Source: Pseudoxanthomonas sp. X-1 (lineage in GTDB: Bacteria; Pseudomonadota; Gammaproteobacteria; Xanthomonadales; Xanthomonadaceae). Taken from it: a stretch of DNA of 64,000 nucleotides. The position numbers were made by a program, and so were the translations under genes. Numbering within the stretch: position 1 is the first letter of the stretch; every line of letters begins with the position of its first letter. This document shows, piece by piece, positions 38,600 to 47,080 of this stretch. The notes under the pieces are model-generated. The model ran no database searches. It saw only the letters and a list, made by a program, of their open reading frames with translations, and was not told where the DNA came from. The stretch spans positions 3,942,001 to 4,006,000 of the forward strand of contig NZ_CP083376.1 of NCBI RefSeq assembly GCF_020042665.1. Direction: 5' to 3'.

Positions 38600-40813
38600 T
38601 CACAGGTTCACCAGCGCGGTCTGCAGCGCCTGCAGCAGGGCCAGGATATCGGCGCTCCAGCGCCGCGCCGCGGCGTGGTCGCCCTCGATGCGCCGGCCGT
38701 CATCGAGCTTGTTCGCGTCCAGGAAATGCCGCTGCTGCGGGTCCAGCTGGGCCGACACCGCCCTTCGCTGATCGACGAAGCTCCAGCGCTTCCACGGCAA
38801 CGCGTCGTCCCAGTCGAAGCGGCGCGTGCTGCCGTCGGCGAAGGTCACCACCAGCGTCTGCGGCACGGCCGCCCCGCGCCGGCGCACGGTCACCGTGGTG
38901 CGCCAGGCGAACGGGCCGGCTCCGGGCGCTGCCTGCGGATGCGCCTTGTCCCATGCGGCGGTGCGCGCGTCGGCCAGCGCCTCGGTCTCCTCCTCGCCGC
39001 GCGTGACCGTCCTGCCTGCCTCGACCACGCGCCCGGCCAGCGGCGTGACCGGCTCGCTGGTCAGGTCGGCCAGGCTGTCGTCGAGCTTGTGCACCGCATA
39101 CACCTGCTGGTCGAACACGCGCTCGATCAGCGCGCGCTGCCCGGTGGAGGCGACCAGGGATTCGCGCAGGTCGGCGATGGAGGGATGACGAAACCTCCAG
39201 GTGGTGTAGTAGTCCTTGAACGCGCGCTCCAGCGCCGGCCTGCCCAGCTCGGTCTCCAGGTCGCGCATCAGCGTGGCGGTGCGCGAATAGACCGAGCCAT
39301 AGCCGCTGGCGTCCAGCCGGTTCCAGGCGCTGGCGCCGGTGGGATCGCTGGGGTCGTCGACCTGCGCGCCCAGGCGCTCGAACACGAACGGGTCGGTCAC
39401 CGGCAGGTGCACGCCCACGCGGTTCAACCACGGCGGCAGCAGGTCGTAGCGGCGATGGCCGTCGCGCAGCATGCGCTGGTCCCAGAACTCGTTGAGGCCC
39501 TCGTCCAGCATGGGCTCCTCGAACTCGTTGGAGGCCAGAATCCCGTAGAAATACCCATGGCCGAACTCGTGGATGCTGACGAAGTCCAGCGCCGCGGCGG
39601 TGGACGAGCCCGGCGGCACCTTGGCGTAGCCCTCGGCGGTGAAGAAGGTGGGGTACTCCATGCCCCCGGCCTCGGCGGCGTTGTACGGCGGGATCACCAC
39701 CGTCACCGAGCGGTACGGATACGGTCCCAGCGTGCGCGAGAAGTACGTCAGCGCGTCCTGCGTGGCCTTGAGCGCGGGCCCGGCGCTGGCCACGTACTCG
39801 GGCGGATACAGCACCTGCACCGCGACCTCCGGACTGCCCGTTCCGGCCCAGGTGCCGCGCAGCGGCGTGGCGAAGCGCTTGTCGGCCGTCCAGGCGAAGT
39901 CGTGCACGTCGTCCTGCACGTAGCGGTAGCGGGTGCGCTGATGGAAGGTTTCCGGCGCGCCCTGCAGCACGCCGGTGGCGCCGACGCGATAGTCCGAGGG
40001 CACGTCCACGGTGACGTCGTAGTTGCCGAAGTCGGCGTAGAACTCGCTGTCCAGATGGAACTCGTGCGCGTTCCAGCGCGGCGCGGTGGCGCCGCGTTCG
40101 CCCGGCAGTTCCAGCACCGCGATCTTGGGGAACCACTGCCCCACCAGATGGAAGCTGCCGAACCAGCCGGTGCGCGCGATCACCCGCGGCAGCTGCGCGG
40201 CGAAATCGATGTCCAGCGTGGTGCGCTGCCCCGGCGCCACCGGCTGCGGCAGATCCAGGCGGACCACGGTCATGTCGGTGGCCGGCCCGCCGTCGGGCTG
40301 GACGAAGCTCTGCCGCACCGCCCGGCCCGCCTGGCGCACGCTGGTCATGTCGATCCAGCCCCAGCCGTCCCGGCGCACCGGCGTATCGCCGCCCGCGTCC
40401 AGCCCCAGGTCGTGCTTCTCGTGGAAGAAGGTGCTGCCGGTGTTGCGGAAGGCGTTGAGGTACAGATGCAGGTAGACCGCGCTGACCGGCACCGCGCTGC
40501 GGTTGCGCCAGGTCAGGCGTTCGCGGCCATCGAGGGTGTGGGTGATCGCGTCCAGCCGCACCTGGATGCGGTAGTCGACCACGCGGTCCGACAGCGTCGC
40601 TTCGCGGCCGGTGCGCGGGCCGCCCCAGGCGTCGGCGGCGCTGGGCGTGCGCACCGCGCCGGCATCGGCGCCGGCCAGCGCGATCCCATCCCCGTCATCG
40701 GCGACCGGCGGCGGCGCACTGGCCGCGGGCATCGGCACCGCCTGGGCCAGCGCCCAGGCCGCACACCCTGCCAGCACCAGCCCGAACCCGATGGCCCATC
40801 CGCGCCTGTACAT
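38600..40813 (-). CDS. M1-family zinc metallopeptidase (aminopeptidase N-like), exported
   Basis: 737 residues from MYRRGWAIGF, whose signal sequence ends LVLAGCAAW, a lipobox-like site. The gluzincin motif HEFGH is at 415-419 and the third ligand Glu438 lies in DEGLNEFW, the HExxH-x18-E spacing of M1 peptidases. GGMEYPTFF corresponds to the GxMEN substrate-binding block, but is GGMEY here, as in the bacterial subgroup lacking the canonical Asn. It is the first gene of a pair with the membrane protein downstream. Probably an envelope peptidase. Confidence 0.9.
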   Translation of the reverse strand: MYRRGWAIGFGLVLAGCAAWALAQAVPMPAASAPPPVADDGDGIALAGADAGAVRTPSAADAWGGPRTGREATLSDRVVDYRIQVRLDAITHTLDGRERLTWRNRSAVPVSAVYLHLYLNAFRNTGSTFFHEKHDLGLDAGGDTPVRRDGWGWIDMTSVRQAGRAVRQSFVQPDGGPATDMTVVRLDLPQPVAPGQRTTLDIDFAAQLPRVIARTGWFGSFHLVGQWFPKIAVLELPGERGATAPRWNAHEFHLDSEFYADFGNYDVTVDVPSDYRVGATGVLQGAPETFHQRTRYRYVQDDVHDFAWTADKRFATPLRGTWAGTGSPEVAVQVLYPPEYVASAGPALKATQDALTYFSRTLGPYPYRSVTVVIPPYNAAEAGGMEYPTFFTAEGYAKVPPGSSTAAALDFVSIHEFGHGYFYGILASNEFEEPMLDEGLNEFWDQRMLRDGHRRYDLLPPWLNRVGVHLPVTDPFVFERLGAQVDDPSDPTGASAWNRLDASGYGSVYSRTATLMRDLETELGRPALERAFKDYYTTWRFRHPSIADLRESLVASTGQRALIERVFDQQVYAVHKLDDSLADLTSEPVTPLAGRVVEAGRTVTRGEEETEALADARTAAWDKAHPQAAPGAGPFAWRTTVTVRRRGAAVPQTLVVTFADGSTRRFDWDDALPWKRWSFVDQRRAVSAQLDPQQRHFLDANKLDDGRRIEGDHAAARRWSADILALLQALQTALVNL

Positions 40814-40969
40814 CCTTGATATCCCCAGCCGGCCTCGTGGCGGGCCGGTTCGATGACAGGATGGTAAGGCTTGGCCCGGCGCTGGCAACCCGGCCGGGGC
40901 GGATCGCGCTCACGGGCCGGCCACGGCGGCGCGCCTAGGGTCGCGCCACCGTCCAACTGGAGTGTCCCC

Positions 40970-41719
40970 ATGCGCGTGTTCTCGCATCCCCGGTTCCTGC
41001 AGGTGTACGCGGCGGCGCTGACCGCCGTGGTGGTCGTGGCGGTCACCACCGGCGCCACGCGCGCGCCGGGCAAGGCCAGCTTCGAGGAGATCACGGTGCA
41101 GAAACTCACCCTGGTCGAACCGGACGGCACCACCCGCCTGGTGCTGGCCAACACCGCCAAACTGCCCGGCGTGGTCTTCCACGGCCGCGAGTACGCGCAC
41201 GAGAGCCGCAAGGCCGACGGCACGGCCGGCATGATCTTCTACGACGCCGAAGGCACCGAGAGCGGCGGCCTGGTGTTCAGCGGGCTCAGGCGGCCCGACG
41301 GCAGCATCAGCCGCGACGGCCACCTGTCCTTCGATGCCTACGGCCAGGACGAGTTGTCCACCTGGGTCTCGGCGCAGGACGGCGAGCGGATCAAGAGCGG
41401 CGTGCAGTTCAAGGACCAGCCGGACTGGCCGCTGGAGGATGCGCTCAAGGCCATGCAGGCCAAGGCCGGCGCCAGCGAGGCCGAGCGCCAGGCGGCGCTG
41501 AAGGCCTTCCTGGCCACGCGCGCGCCGATGCATGTGCAGCGCGCCTGGCTGGGACGCAACCCGGACGCCTCGTCCTCGCTGGACCTGCGCGACCGCGACG
41601 GCAGGCTGCGCATCACCGCCCGCGTCGACGCCGACGGCACGCCGCGCCTGCAGTTCCTCGATGCGGACGGCCAGGTCACCGACGAATGGACGCAGACCAA
41701 GGGCGCGGTGAAGCGCTAG
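40970..41719 (+). CDS. Exported or anchored hypothetical protein
   Basis: 249 residues. The N-terminal hydrophobic segment (VYAAALTAVVVVAVTTGATRA) acts as signal or anchor. The rest is a soluble domain with repeated short beta motifs ending in G-rich turns, such as VEPDGTTRLVLANTAKLPG, FYDAEGTESGGLVFSG and DRDGRLRITARVDADGTPRLQFLDADG. Function not recognised. GGAG precedes the ATG. A hairpin terminator follows. Divergent from the metallopeptidase operon. Confidence 0.8.
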   Translation: MRVFSHPRFLQVYAAALTAVVVVAVTTGATRAPGKASFEEITVQKLTLVEPDGTTRLVLANTAKLPGVVFHGREYAHESRKADGTAGMIFYDAEGTESGGLVFSGLRRPDGSISRDGHLSFDAYGQDELSTWVSAQDGERIKSGVQFKDQPDWPLEDALKAMQAKAGASEAERQAALKAFLATRAPMHVQRAWLGRNPDASSSLDLRDRDGRLRITARVDADGTPRLQFLDADGQVTDEWTQTKGAVKR

Positions 41720-41729
41720 AGCGGGCTGC

Positions 41730-41753
41730 GGGGAGCTGTTAGCTCCCCCCTTT
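41730..41753 (+). terminator. Intrinsic terminator after the 41.7-kb gene
   Basis: GGGGAGCT, loop GTT, AGCTCCCC, then CCTTT: a perfect eight-base stem with a three-base loop, eleven bases after the stop codon. The T run is short. Confidence 0.7.
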
Positions 41754-41822
41754 AGGCGCAGGCCAAGGGAGCTCGAAGTCGCGGCTAGCGACTGAGGGGG
41801 AGAGGTCGATCTTCGCGGGAGG

Positions 41823-41864
41823 GCAAGAGCAGGAGCAAGGGCAGAGGCGGAAGCAAAAGCAAAA
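41823..41864. repeat. Imperfect six-base tandem repeat
   Basis: Seven units of pattern GC followed by four purines (GCAAGA, GCAGGA, GCAAGG, GCAGAG, GCGGAA, GCAAAA, GCAAAA), strongly purine-skewed, in the intergenic DNA before the LysR gene stop. A pyrimidine-rich stretch follows. Confidence 0.75.
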
Positions 41865-41988
41865 GCACCCCCTCCCCGCCTCCCCCTTCGCTTCGCGAAA
41901 GGGGAGGGGCGTTTCTACCGACTGCTGGGAGGGCGGTGAGGTTTCGCCAAAGCGCCTTCGCGCGACGACACACGACACACGACACGCG

Positions 41989-42891
41989 CTAAGGCTCTGC
42001 GACCGTCGCCACGACCTGCGCGCGCAGCCATTGGTGGGCCGGGTCGCGGTGCACGCGTTCGTGCCACAGCATCGCCATCCGGTAGCCGGGCACGGCCAGC
42101 GGCGCGGGCACCACGCGCAGCGCCGGATGCCCACGCACCAGCCGCTCGGGCAGCATCGCCACCAGGTCGGTGCGCACCAGCGCGGACAGCACGAACAGGA
42201 AATGCGGCACCGACAGCGCCACGTTGCGCTTCAGGCCCAGCGCCGCCAGCGCGACGTCGGACGGCCCCTGAAACCCGCCGCCGTCCGGCGAGACGATCAC
42301 CTGATCGAGCCTGCAGAACTGCGCCAGCGTCGGCCGCCGCTTCAGGCCCGGATGGCCGGCGCGGCCGACCAGCACATAGCGCTCGTCGAACAGGATGCGC
42401 TGCCGCATGCCCTCCGGTGCGTCCTCGACGGTGTGGAACGCCAGATCGATCTGCCCCGCCTCGGCCTGCTGCACGATCTGCCGGGGCACCAGCCCACGCA
42501 CCGCCAGGCGCGTGCCGGGTGCCGCGGTACGCAGGCCGGCCAGCGTCGGCAGTACGATGGTCGAGGCGGCGTAGTCGCTGGCGGCCAGCTGGAAGGTCCG
42601 CGTCGCGGTGGCCGGGTCGAACGGCGCCGGTGGCGCCACCGCCTGGCCCAGGGCTTCCAGCGCGGCCCGCAGCGGTTCGCGCAGGGCGTCGGCACGCGCG
42701 GTCGGCCGCATGCCCCGCGGCCCCGGCAACAGCAGCGGATCGCCCAGCAGCTCGCGCAGCTTGGCCAGCTGCACGCTGACCGAAGGCTGCGACAGATGCA
42801 GGCGCTGCGCGGCGCGGGTAACGTTGTGCTCGGCCAGCAGCGCATCGAGCGTGACCAGCAGGTTGAGGTCCAGGCGCCGCAGATCGTGCAT
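41989..42891 (-). CDS. LysR-family transcriptional regulator
   Basis: About 300 residues from MHDLRRLDLNLLVTLDALL; an ATG five codons upstream (42906) is the alternative. The winged helix is at about 5-60 (HNVTRAAQRLHLSQPSVSVQLAKLRELLGDPLL) and the two-lobed effector domain follows (FQLAASDYAAS, LDQVIVSPDGGGFQG). It is divergent from a quinone-reductase-like gene and the intergenic region carries paired GCTATAGC boxes. Expected to sense a small ligand and activate its neighbour. Confidence 0.93.
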   Translation of the reverse strand: MHDLRRLDLNLLVTLDALLAEHNVTRAAQRLHLSQPSVSVQLAKLRELLGDPLLLPGPRGMRPTARADALREPLRAALEALGQAVAPPAPFDPATATRTFQLAASDYAASTIVLPTLAGLRTAAPGTRLAVRGLVPRQIVQQAEAGQIDLAFHTVEDAPEGMRQRILFDERYVLVGRAGHPGLKRRPTLAQFCRLDQVIVSPDGGGFQGPSDVALAALGLKRNVALSVPHFLFVLSALVRTDLVAMLPERLVRGHPALRVVPAPLAVPGYRMAMLWHERVHRDPAHQWLRAQVVATVAEP

Positions 42892-42892
42892 G

Positions 42893-42931
42893 GCTATAGC
42901 TGGCATTGGCAGGATTCATTTCCACTATAGC
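42893..42931. promoter_or_regulatory. Paired GCTATAGC boxes between LysR and quinone reductase genes
   Basis: GCTATAGC at 42893-42900 and ACTATAGC at 42924-42931 share the palindromic core CTATAG, 31 bases apart centre to centre (three helical turns). The first lies at the LysR start and the second 47 bases before the reductase start. Their position fits an activator/autorepressor operator. Confidence 0.6.
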
Positions 42932-42977
42932 GGGGCCGGGCCTACGGTGAGCTTCCCGCCTGCCTCGCCACACCGCC

Positions 42978-43754
42978 ATGAAGGTCCTGATCGTCCACGC
43001 CCATCCCGAACCGACCTCCCTGACGCGGCACCTGGCCGACACCGCCACCGCCGCGCTCCTGGCCCAGGGTCACGCCGTGCAGCATTCGGACCTCTACGCC
43101 ATGGGCTGGAAGGCCGTGTTCGACGCGGACGATTTTCCGCAGCGCCTGGACGCGGCGCGCCTGTCCTTCATCCAGGAATCGGGCCACGCCTTCGCCAACG
43201 GGCGCCAGTCGCCGGATGTCGAGGCCGAGCAGCGCAAGCTCATGGCCGCCGATGCGCTGGTCCTCGTCTTCCCGCTGTGGTGGTTCGGCATGCCGGCCAT
43301 CATGAAAGGCTGGATCGAACGGGTCTGGGCCTTCGGACTGGCCTACGGCTATCGCGGCGCCGGCAACGCGTATCGCTATGGCGAAGGCGGCCTGGCGGGC
43401 AAGCGCGCGCTGCTGGGCGTCTGCGTCGGCGGGCCGGAGGCGGACTACGGGCCACGCGGCATCAACGGACCGCTCGAGGATCTGCTGTTTCCGATCACGC
43501 ACGGGACCCTGTTCTTCCCGGGCATGCAGGTGCTTCCCAGCTTCGCCGTCTACGACACCGGCCGGCTCGATGCGGCGCGCCTGGCCGAAGCGAGCGCGGC
43601 CTGGCGGACCCGGGTCGAGCGCCTCTTCGAGGACGCGCCCCTGCCCTTCCGCACGCAGAACGGCGGCGATTATCCGGACCGCCACGTGCTGGCCGATCAC
43701 ATCGCGCCCGGCCGCAGCGGCTTGACCGTGCACCTGGACGCCGACCCGGCCTGA
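42978..43754 (+). CDS. NAD(P)H quinone oxidoreductase, flavodoxin-like fold
   Basis: 258 residues with the NQO1/MdaB flavodoxin-like arrangement: MKVLIVHAHPEPTSLTRHL at the N-terminus for flavin phosphate binding, ADALVLVFPLWWFGMPAIMKGWIERVW for flavin and substrate, and ALLGVCVGGPEADYGPRGINGP. It probably performs two-electron reduction of quinones or other electrophiles with NAD(P)H in the cytoplasm. The LysR gene upstream and the paired operator suggest inducible expression. Confidence 0.92.
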   Translation: MKVLIVHAHPEPTSLTRHLADTATAALLAQGHAVQHSDLYAMGWKAVFDADDFPQRLDAARLSFIQESGHAFANGRQSPDVEAEQRKLMAADALVLVFPLWWFGMPAIMKGWIERVWAFGLAYGYRGAGNAYRYGEGGLAGKRALLGVCVGGPEADYGPRGINGPLEDLLFPITHGTLFFPGMQVLPSFAVYDTGRLDAARLAEASAAWRTRVERLFEDAPLPFRTQNGGDYPDRHVLADHIAPGRSGLTVHLDADPA

Positions 43755-43809
43755 GCCCTCGCCACCTGTCGGGTACGATGCCGGCCCGCTTTCGCTGTCG
43801 CGCCGTGAC

Positions 43810-44652
43810 GTGCCCCACCCCACCGCACCCCTGCTCACCCAGACCACCGCCACGGCCTTGATCGCCGCGCGCGATGCCGGCCTGTCCGAATGGCAGGGCT
43901 CGCTCGACCTGGGCCGCTCCACCGGCACCGCGCGCCTGGGCGCGTCCGACTGGGAATGGCACGGCGTGCGCTATCCGTATCCGGGCAAGACGCGCGATCG
44001 CACGCTGTATTACTTCGACGGCGAGGACTTCGTGCCGGTGTCGCGTTTCGCCGGTTCGCTGATCAAGCTGGTGCCCACGCAATGGGACGTGCCGACCTTC
44101 GAGATCGATGGCATCAAGATGCTGCCGACGTCCAAGGAATCGCCGCTGGACGACGCGCGCCGCAAGGTGGCGCTGGTGGCCCCGCGCGGCAAGACCGTGC
44201 TGGATACCTGTGGCGGGCTGGGTTACTTCGCCGCCTGCTGCCTGGCCGATGGCGTGGCCCGCATCGTCTCGTTCGAGAAGAACGACAGCGTGCTGTGGCT
44301 GCGCACGCTCAACCCGTGGTCGCCCGATCCGGACTCGGCCGAAGCCGGCGGCCGCCTGCAGTTGCAGCAGGGCGATGTCGCGCGCGAGATCGCCGCGCTG
44401 CCCGATGCGGCCTTCGACGCGGCGCTGCACGACCCGCCCCGCTTCGGCATCGCCGGCGAGCTGTACGCGCAGGCGTTCTACGACCAGCTCGCGCGCGTGC
44501 TCAAGCGCGGCGGGCGGCTGTTCCACTACACCGGCAGCCCCAACAAGCTGACCAGCGGCCGCGACGTGCCGCGCGAAGTCGCCCGGCGCCTGGAGAAGGC
44601 CGGCTTCCAGGCGCAGCCCGCGCTGGACGGCGTCCTGGCGGTGCGGCGCTAG
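43810..44652 (+). CDS. Class I SAM-dependent methyltransferase-like protein
   Basis: 280 residues; the start is a GTG (GTGCCCCACCCC). The SAM-binding Rossmann motif I is VLDTCGGLGYFAACC (about 129-143), motif II acidic residue follows in IVSFEKN, and the post-motif DAALHDPPRFGIAGEL carries DPPR, a variant of the DPPY/NPPY seen in nucleic-acid methyltransferases. FHYTGSPNKLTSGRDVP follows. Archaeal and bacterial relatives are of the COG2521 type. The target is unknown; the DPPR motif allows RNA, DNA or protein substrates. Confidence 0.83.
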   Translation: MPHPTAPLLTQTTATALIAARDAGLSEWQGSLDLGRSTGTARLGASDWEWHGVRYPYPGKTRDRTLYYFDGEDFVPVSRFAGSLIKLVPTQWDVPTFEIDGIKMLPTSKESPLDDARRKVALVAPRGKTVLDTCGGLGYFAACCLADGVARIVSFEKNDSVLWLRTLNPWSPDPDSAEAGGRLQLQQGDVAREIAALPDAAFDAALHDPPRFGIAGELYAQAFYDQLARVLKRGGRLFHYTGSPNKLTSGRDVPREVARRLEKAGFQAQPALDGVLAVRR

Positions 44653-44993
44653 GCCCTCGCCTCACGCGGATCGCTCGCCGTCGGCGGACGTCACGCCTGG
44701 CCAAGCGCGGACGCACCAGCGCATGCGGCGGGCCGCGCAACCTGTTCACGATTGTCTTGACAGCCTTCGGGCGGCCCGCCACTGTGCGAAGCTGCAGCCA
44801 GGGGACTGCGAGGGCCGTGCGGCGCAAGCCGACGCGGCGGGGCTACGGTGTCGCGCGGGCGCCGGGCCAACAAGGGGATCCGCGCCTGCCTCCTGGCCCG
44901 CAGGGTGCGTCTTTCCGAAGACGCGCCCGCACGCCTTTGGCGGCACGCCGCCGCGGGGATGAGACCCAGGACGACACGACGAGAAGGAATGCC
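44653..44993. other. Promoter and long leader of the beta-barrel protein gene
   Basis: 341 bases without an independent gene. It contains the promoter at 44757-44785 and a leader of about 200 bases before the ATG, with a GCGTCTT/AAGACGC hairpin near 44907-44925. The sister gene at 46.0 kb has the same promoter but only about a 30-base leader, so roughly 170 bases are extra here. Confidence 0.6.
44757..44785 (+). promoter_or_regulatory. Promoter of the beta-barrel protein gene
   Basis: TTGACA, 17-base spacer, CACTGT, then GCGAAG. The same layout with the same spacer length occurs before the sister gene at 45988. The perfect -35 and conserved extended sequence argue for a functional promoter despite a poor -10. 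Confidence 0.65.
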
Positions 44994-45890
44994 ATGAACA
45001 AGTCATCCGCCCTGCTGCTGACGTGCCTGCTGGCCGGCCTGGCCTCGCAGGCCAGCGCCCAGACCGTTTCGCCGGCCTTCGACGCCTGGCTCAAGTCGCG
45101 TCGCGCACCGGCCCAGCCGAGCGCGGTCGCACCACCGGCCTCGCCCGAGCAACGTCCGCTGACCGAGCACCGCGCAAGCCAGGCACCCGCCTCTTCCGAT
45201 GCGCGCCCGGCCCCGTCGACGGCGGCGGCGCCCACCGCGCCGGTCCCGCCGGTGGCCCCCCGCGCCGATGCGCCCGTGGCCGCCGCCCCGCCGTCGGCGA
45301 TGTATGCGGCGGTGCCGGCCCCGCCGCCGCCCGTGCCGCGCCGACCGCGCGAGCCGCCGCGCAATGCCAGCGGCGCCTTCGTCGGCGTGCAGGCGGGCAA
45401 GGGCTGGGTCTACGAAGACGTCGACCAGACGATGTACGGCCTGAGCGCGGGCTATCGCTGGCGCGCCGGCCCGGTGTCCCTGATCGGGGTCGAGGCCACG
45501 GCGGGCAGGCTGCAGGAAAGGACCCGGCAGGACGACAAGTATGGCGCCGTCGATTTCTACAGCCTGGGTGCCATCGCACGCTTCAACTTCGGGCGGCGGA
45601 GCCCCTGGTTCGCGCTTGCACGCCTGGGCTACTGGTACGGAAACACGACGCAGTACGACGCCATCGGGCGCTACTATCGCGCAGACGGCAGCTCGTACAT
45701 CAAGTACGACAGCTACCGCGAACACGTCTACGGCGCCTACGCCGGGCTCGGCATCGGCGTGGAGCTTGGCCGCCACGCCAGCCTGAGCCTGAACTACACC
45801 GGCTATCTGTATTCCAACAGCTACGACGCCGGCGAGTACGACCCCAACTACGCCGACGCGCTCAACCTGGGCGTCGAGGTGAGGTTCTAA
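44994..45890 (+). CDS. Exported protein with Pro-rich linker and outer-membrane beta-barrel
   Basis: 298 residues from MNKSSALLLTCLLAG, preceded by GAGAAGGAA. Signal peptide ends ASQASAQ. The mature N-terminus TVSPAFDAWLKSRR is nearly identical to that of the next gene. A Pro/Ala-rich linker (about 38-122) leads to an eight-strand OmpA/OmpX-like barrel (GAFVGVQAGKGWVYEDV, YGLSAGYRWRAGPVSLIGVEATAG, FFALARLGYWYGN-type strands, and a C-terminal ...NLGVEVRF with the terminal Phe required for barrel insertion). Function unknown, possibly an adhesin-like surface protein. Confidence 0.84.
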   Translation: MNKSSALLLTCLLAGLASQASAQTVSPAFDAWLKSRRAPAQPSAVAPPASPEQRPLTEHRASQAPASSDARPAPSTAAAPTAPVPPVAPRADAPVAAAPPSAMYAAVPAPPPPVPRRPREPPRNASGAFVGVQAGKGWVYEDVDQTMYGLSAGYRWRAGPVSLIGVEATAGRLQERTRQDDKYGAVDFYSLGAIARFNFGRRSPWFALARLGYWYGNTTQYDAIGRYYRADGSSYIKYDSYREHVYGAYAGLGIGVELGRHASLSLNYTGYLYSNSYDAGEYDPNYADALNLGVEVRF

Positions 45891-45987
45891 AGCCCGCCTG
45901 TTTCCGCGCGCGCTGCGACGCGCGCGACGGCCGCGTTTCGCGGTGCCGCTCCGGGACGCCGGCGTGTCCCGGCACGCTCCATTTTTC

Positions 45988-46016
45988 TTGACAGCCCCCG
46001 GACGCGCGCCCACTGT
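45988..46016 (+). promoter_or_regulatory. Promoter of the sister Pro-rich exported protein gene
   Basis: TTGACA, 17-base spacer, CACTGT, then GCGAGC, matching the promoter at 44757 in both hexamers and spacing. About 30 bases separate it from the ATG, with GGGGGAGG as ribosome site between. Confidence 0.65.
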
Positions 46017-46046
46017 GCGAGCCTGAAGCCCCGGGGGAGGCCCACG

Positions 46047-46727
46047 ATGAACAAAGCCGTCGCAGCGCTGCTGGCCTGCGTGCTCGCCAGCCTCGCCTCG
46101 CAGGCCAGCGCGCAGACCGTCTCGCCCGCCTTCGACGCCTGGCTGAAGGCGCGCCGCGAAGCGCACGCGCGCCTGCTGCCCGCCGCGCCGGCGGCCCCGG
46201 CCACCACGGTGGCCACGCCGGGCCTCGGCGTGCCGCATGGCATGGCGGTGGCGAACGCCCCGGCCGAACCGACGGCCGCGACGACGCTCGAGACGGCGCC
46301 CGCCGTGGCGCAACCCGCGCCCCCGGCTCCTGACTGCGCCGTCGCGGCGACACCCACGCCGCCCGAGCTCCCCATGCCGGAGCCGCCTGCGCCGCGCGTG
46401 GCCCATACCAAGCTCAGCGCGCCGATTTCCAGCGCCGCGCCCTTGCAGGCGCCGACGCCGGCAGTTCCACCCGCGCCGGTCGTCGCCCCGCCCCCCGCCC
46501 CACCGGCCGTGCTCGCCGCAGCCGCGCCGAAAGTCGTGATGCCGCCGCCCGCCGGGCCTGCCCGCCATGCGGCGCCGGACGCCGCGCCTGGCACGGTCAT
46601 CGACGCAGCGCGCATACCGACGCGCGACTACGACATGGCGGTCGGGCCGCGCTTCTCGGTCGCCACCGGCGGCGTGGACATGGGCCAGTATCTGGCGCTG
46701 AGCAGGCAGTACCTGCGCTACCAGTAA
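46047..46727 (+). CDS. Exported Ala/Pro-rich protein, paralogue of the upstream gene's N-terminus
   Basis: 226 residues from MNKAVAALLACVLAS. The signal peptide and TVSPAFDAWLKARR match the preceding gene almost exactly, but the rest diverges: an Ala/Pro-rich stretch to about residue 185, then a short ordered tail (RIPTRDYDMAVGPRFSVATGGVDMGQYLALSRQYLRYQ). No beta-barrel. Likely a periplasmic or secreted protein sharing a targeting or interaction motif with its neighbour. A minus-strand terminator and a strong hairpin lie downstream. Confidence 0.8.
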   Translation: MNKAVAALLACVLASLASQASAQTVSPAFDAWLKARREAHARLLPAAPAAPATTVATPGLGVPHGMAVANAPAEPTAATTLETAPAVAQPAPPAPDCAVAATPTPPELPMPEPPAPRVAHTKLSAPISSAAPLQAPTPAVPPAPVVAPPPAPPAVLAAAAPKVVMPPPAGPARHAAPDAAPGTVIDAARIPTRDYDMAVGPRFSVATGGVDMGQYLALSRQYLRYQ

Positions 46728-46966
46728 TTTGCCGGCCCGCGACGCCCGCCATCGCGCTCGAGGCCGGCGTCTCCTGAGCCATCGCGGAACCTCGCGAACC
46801 GCTGGTTCGGCCCCGCATGCGCATGCCAACGCCGCGCATCATCGGAGGTCGCCTGGCACTGACGCCGGCGAAGCGTCCCTGTCGGCCACGCCAGCACGGA
46901 CCTCGCATCCGCCAGGCAGCAGAACGCAGACCACGCCGCCCGGTCAGCGCCCCGGAAACACCGGGC

Positions 46967-46994
46967 AAAAAAAAGGCCGGGGTGAGAGCCGGCC
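46967..46994 (-). terminator. Intrinsic terminator for the ferritin-like gene
   Basis: On the minus strand GGCCGG, an eight-base loop and CCGGCC are followed by TTTTTTTT, a classical rho-independent terminator about 90 bases after the stop of the four-helix-bundle gene. Confidence 0.85.
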
Positions 46995-47022
46995 GAAAGA
47001 GAACATGGAACAGCGCTAGCCT

Positions 47023-47061
47023 GCCGGGCGCGGGTCTCACGGAGCGAGACCCGCGCCCGGC
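47023..47061. terminator. Strong hairpin between convergent genes
   Basis: Perfect 16-base stem (GCCGGGCGCGGGTCTC and its complement) around a seven-base loop ACGGAGC. No T run directly follows on either strand, but the position 20 bases after the ferritin-like stop and its stability suggest transcript end formation or protection together with the terminator at 46967. Confidence 0.65.
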
Positions 47062-47080
47062 ATCGGCGTCAGCTGGCCTG

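Noticed and set aside
43890..45890. Single 666-codon plus-strand protein
   Set aside because: Chance fusion of an out-of-frame reading of the methyltransferase with the real gene starting at 44994, which has its own promoter, ribosome site and signal peptide.
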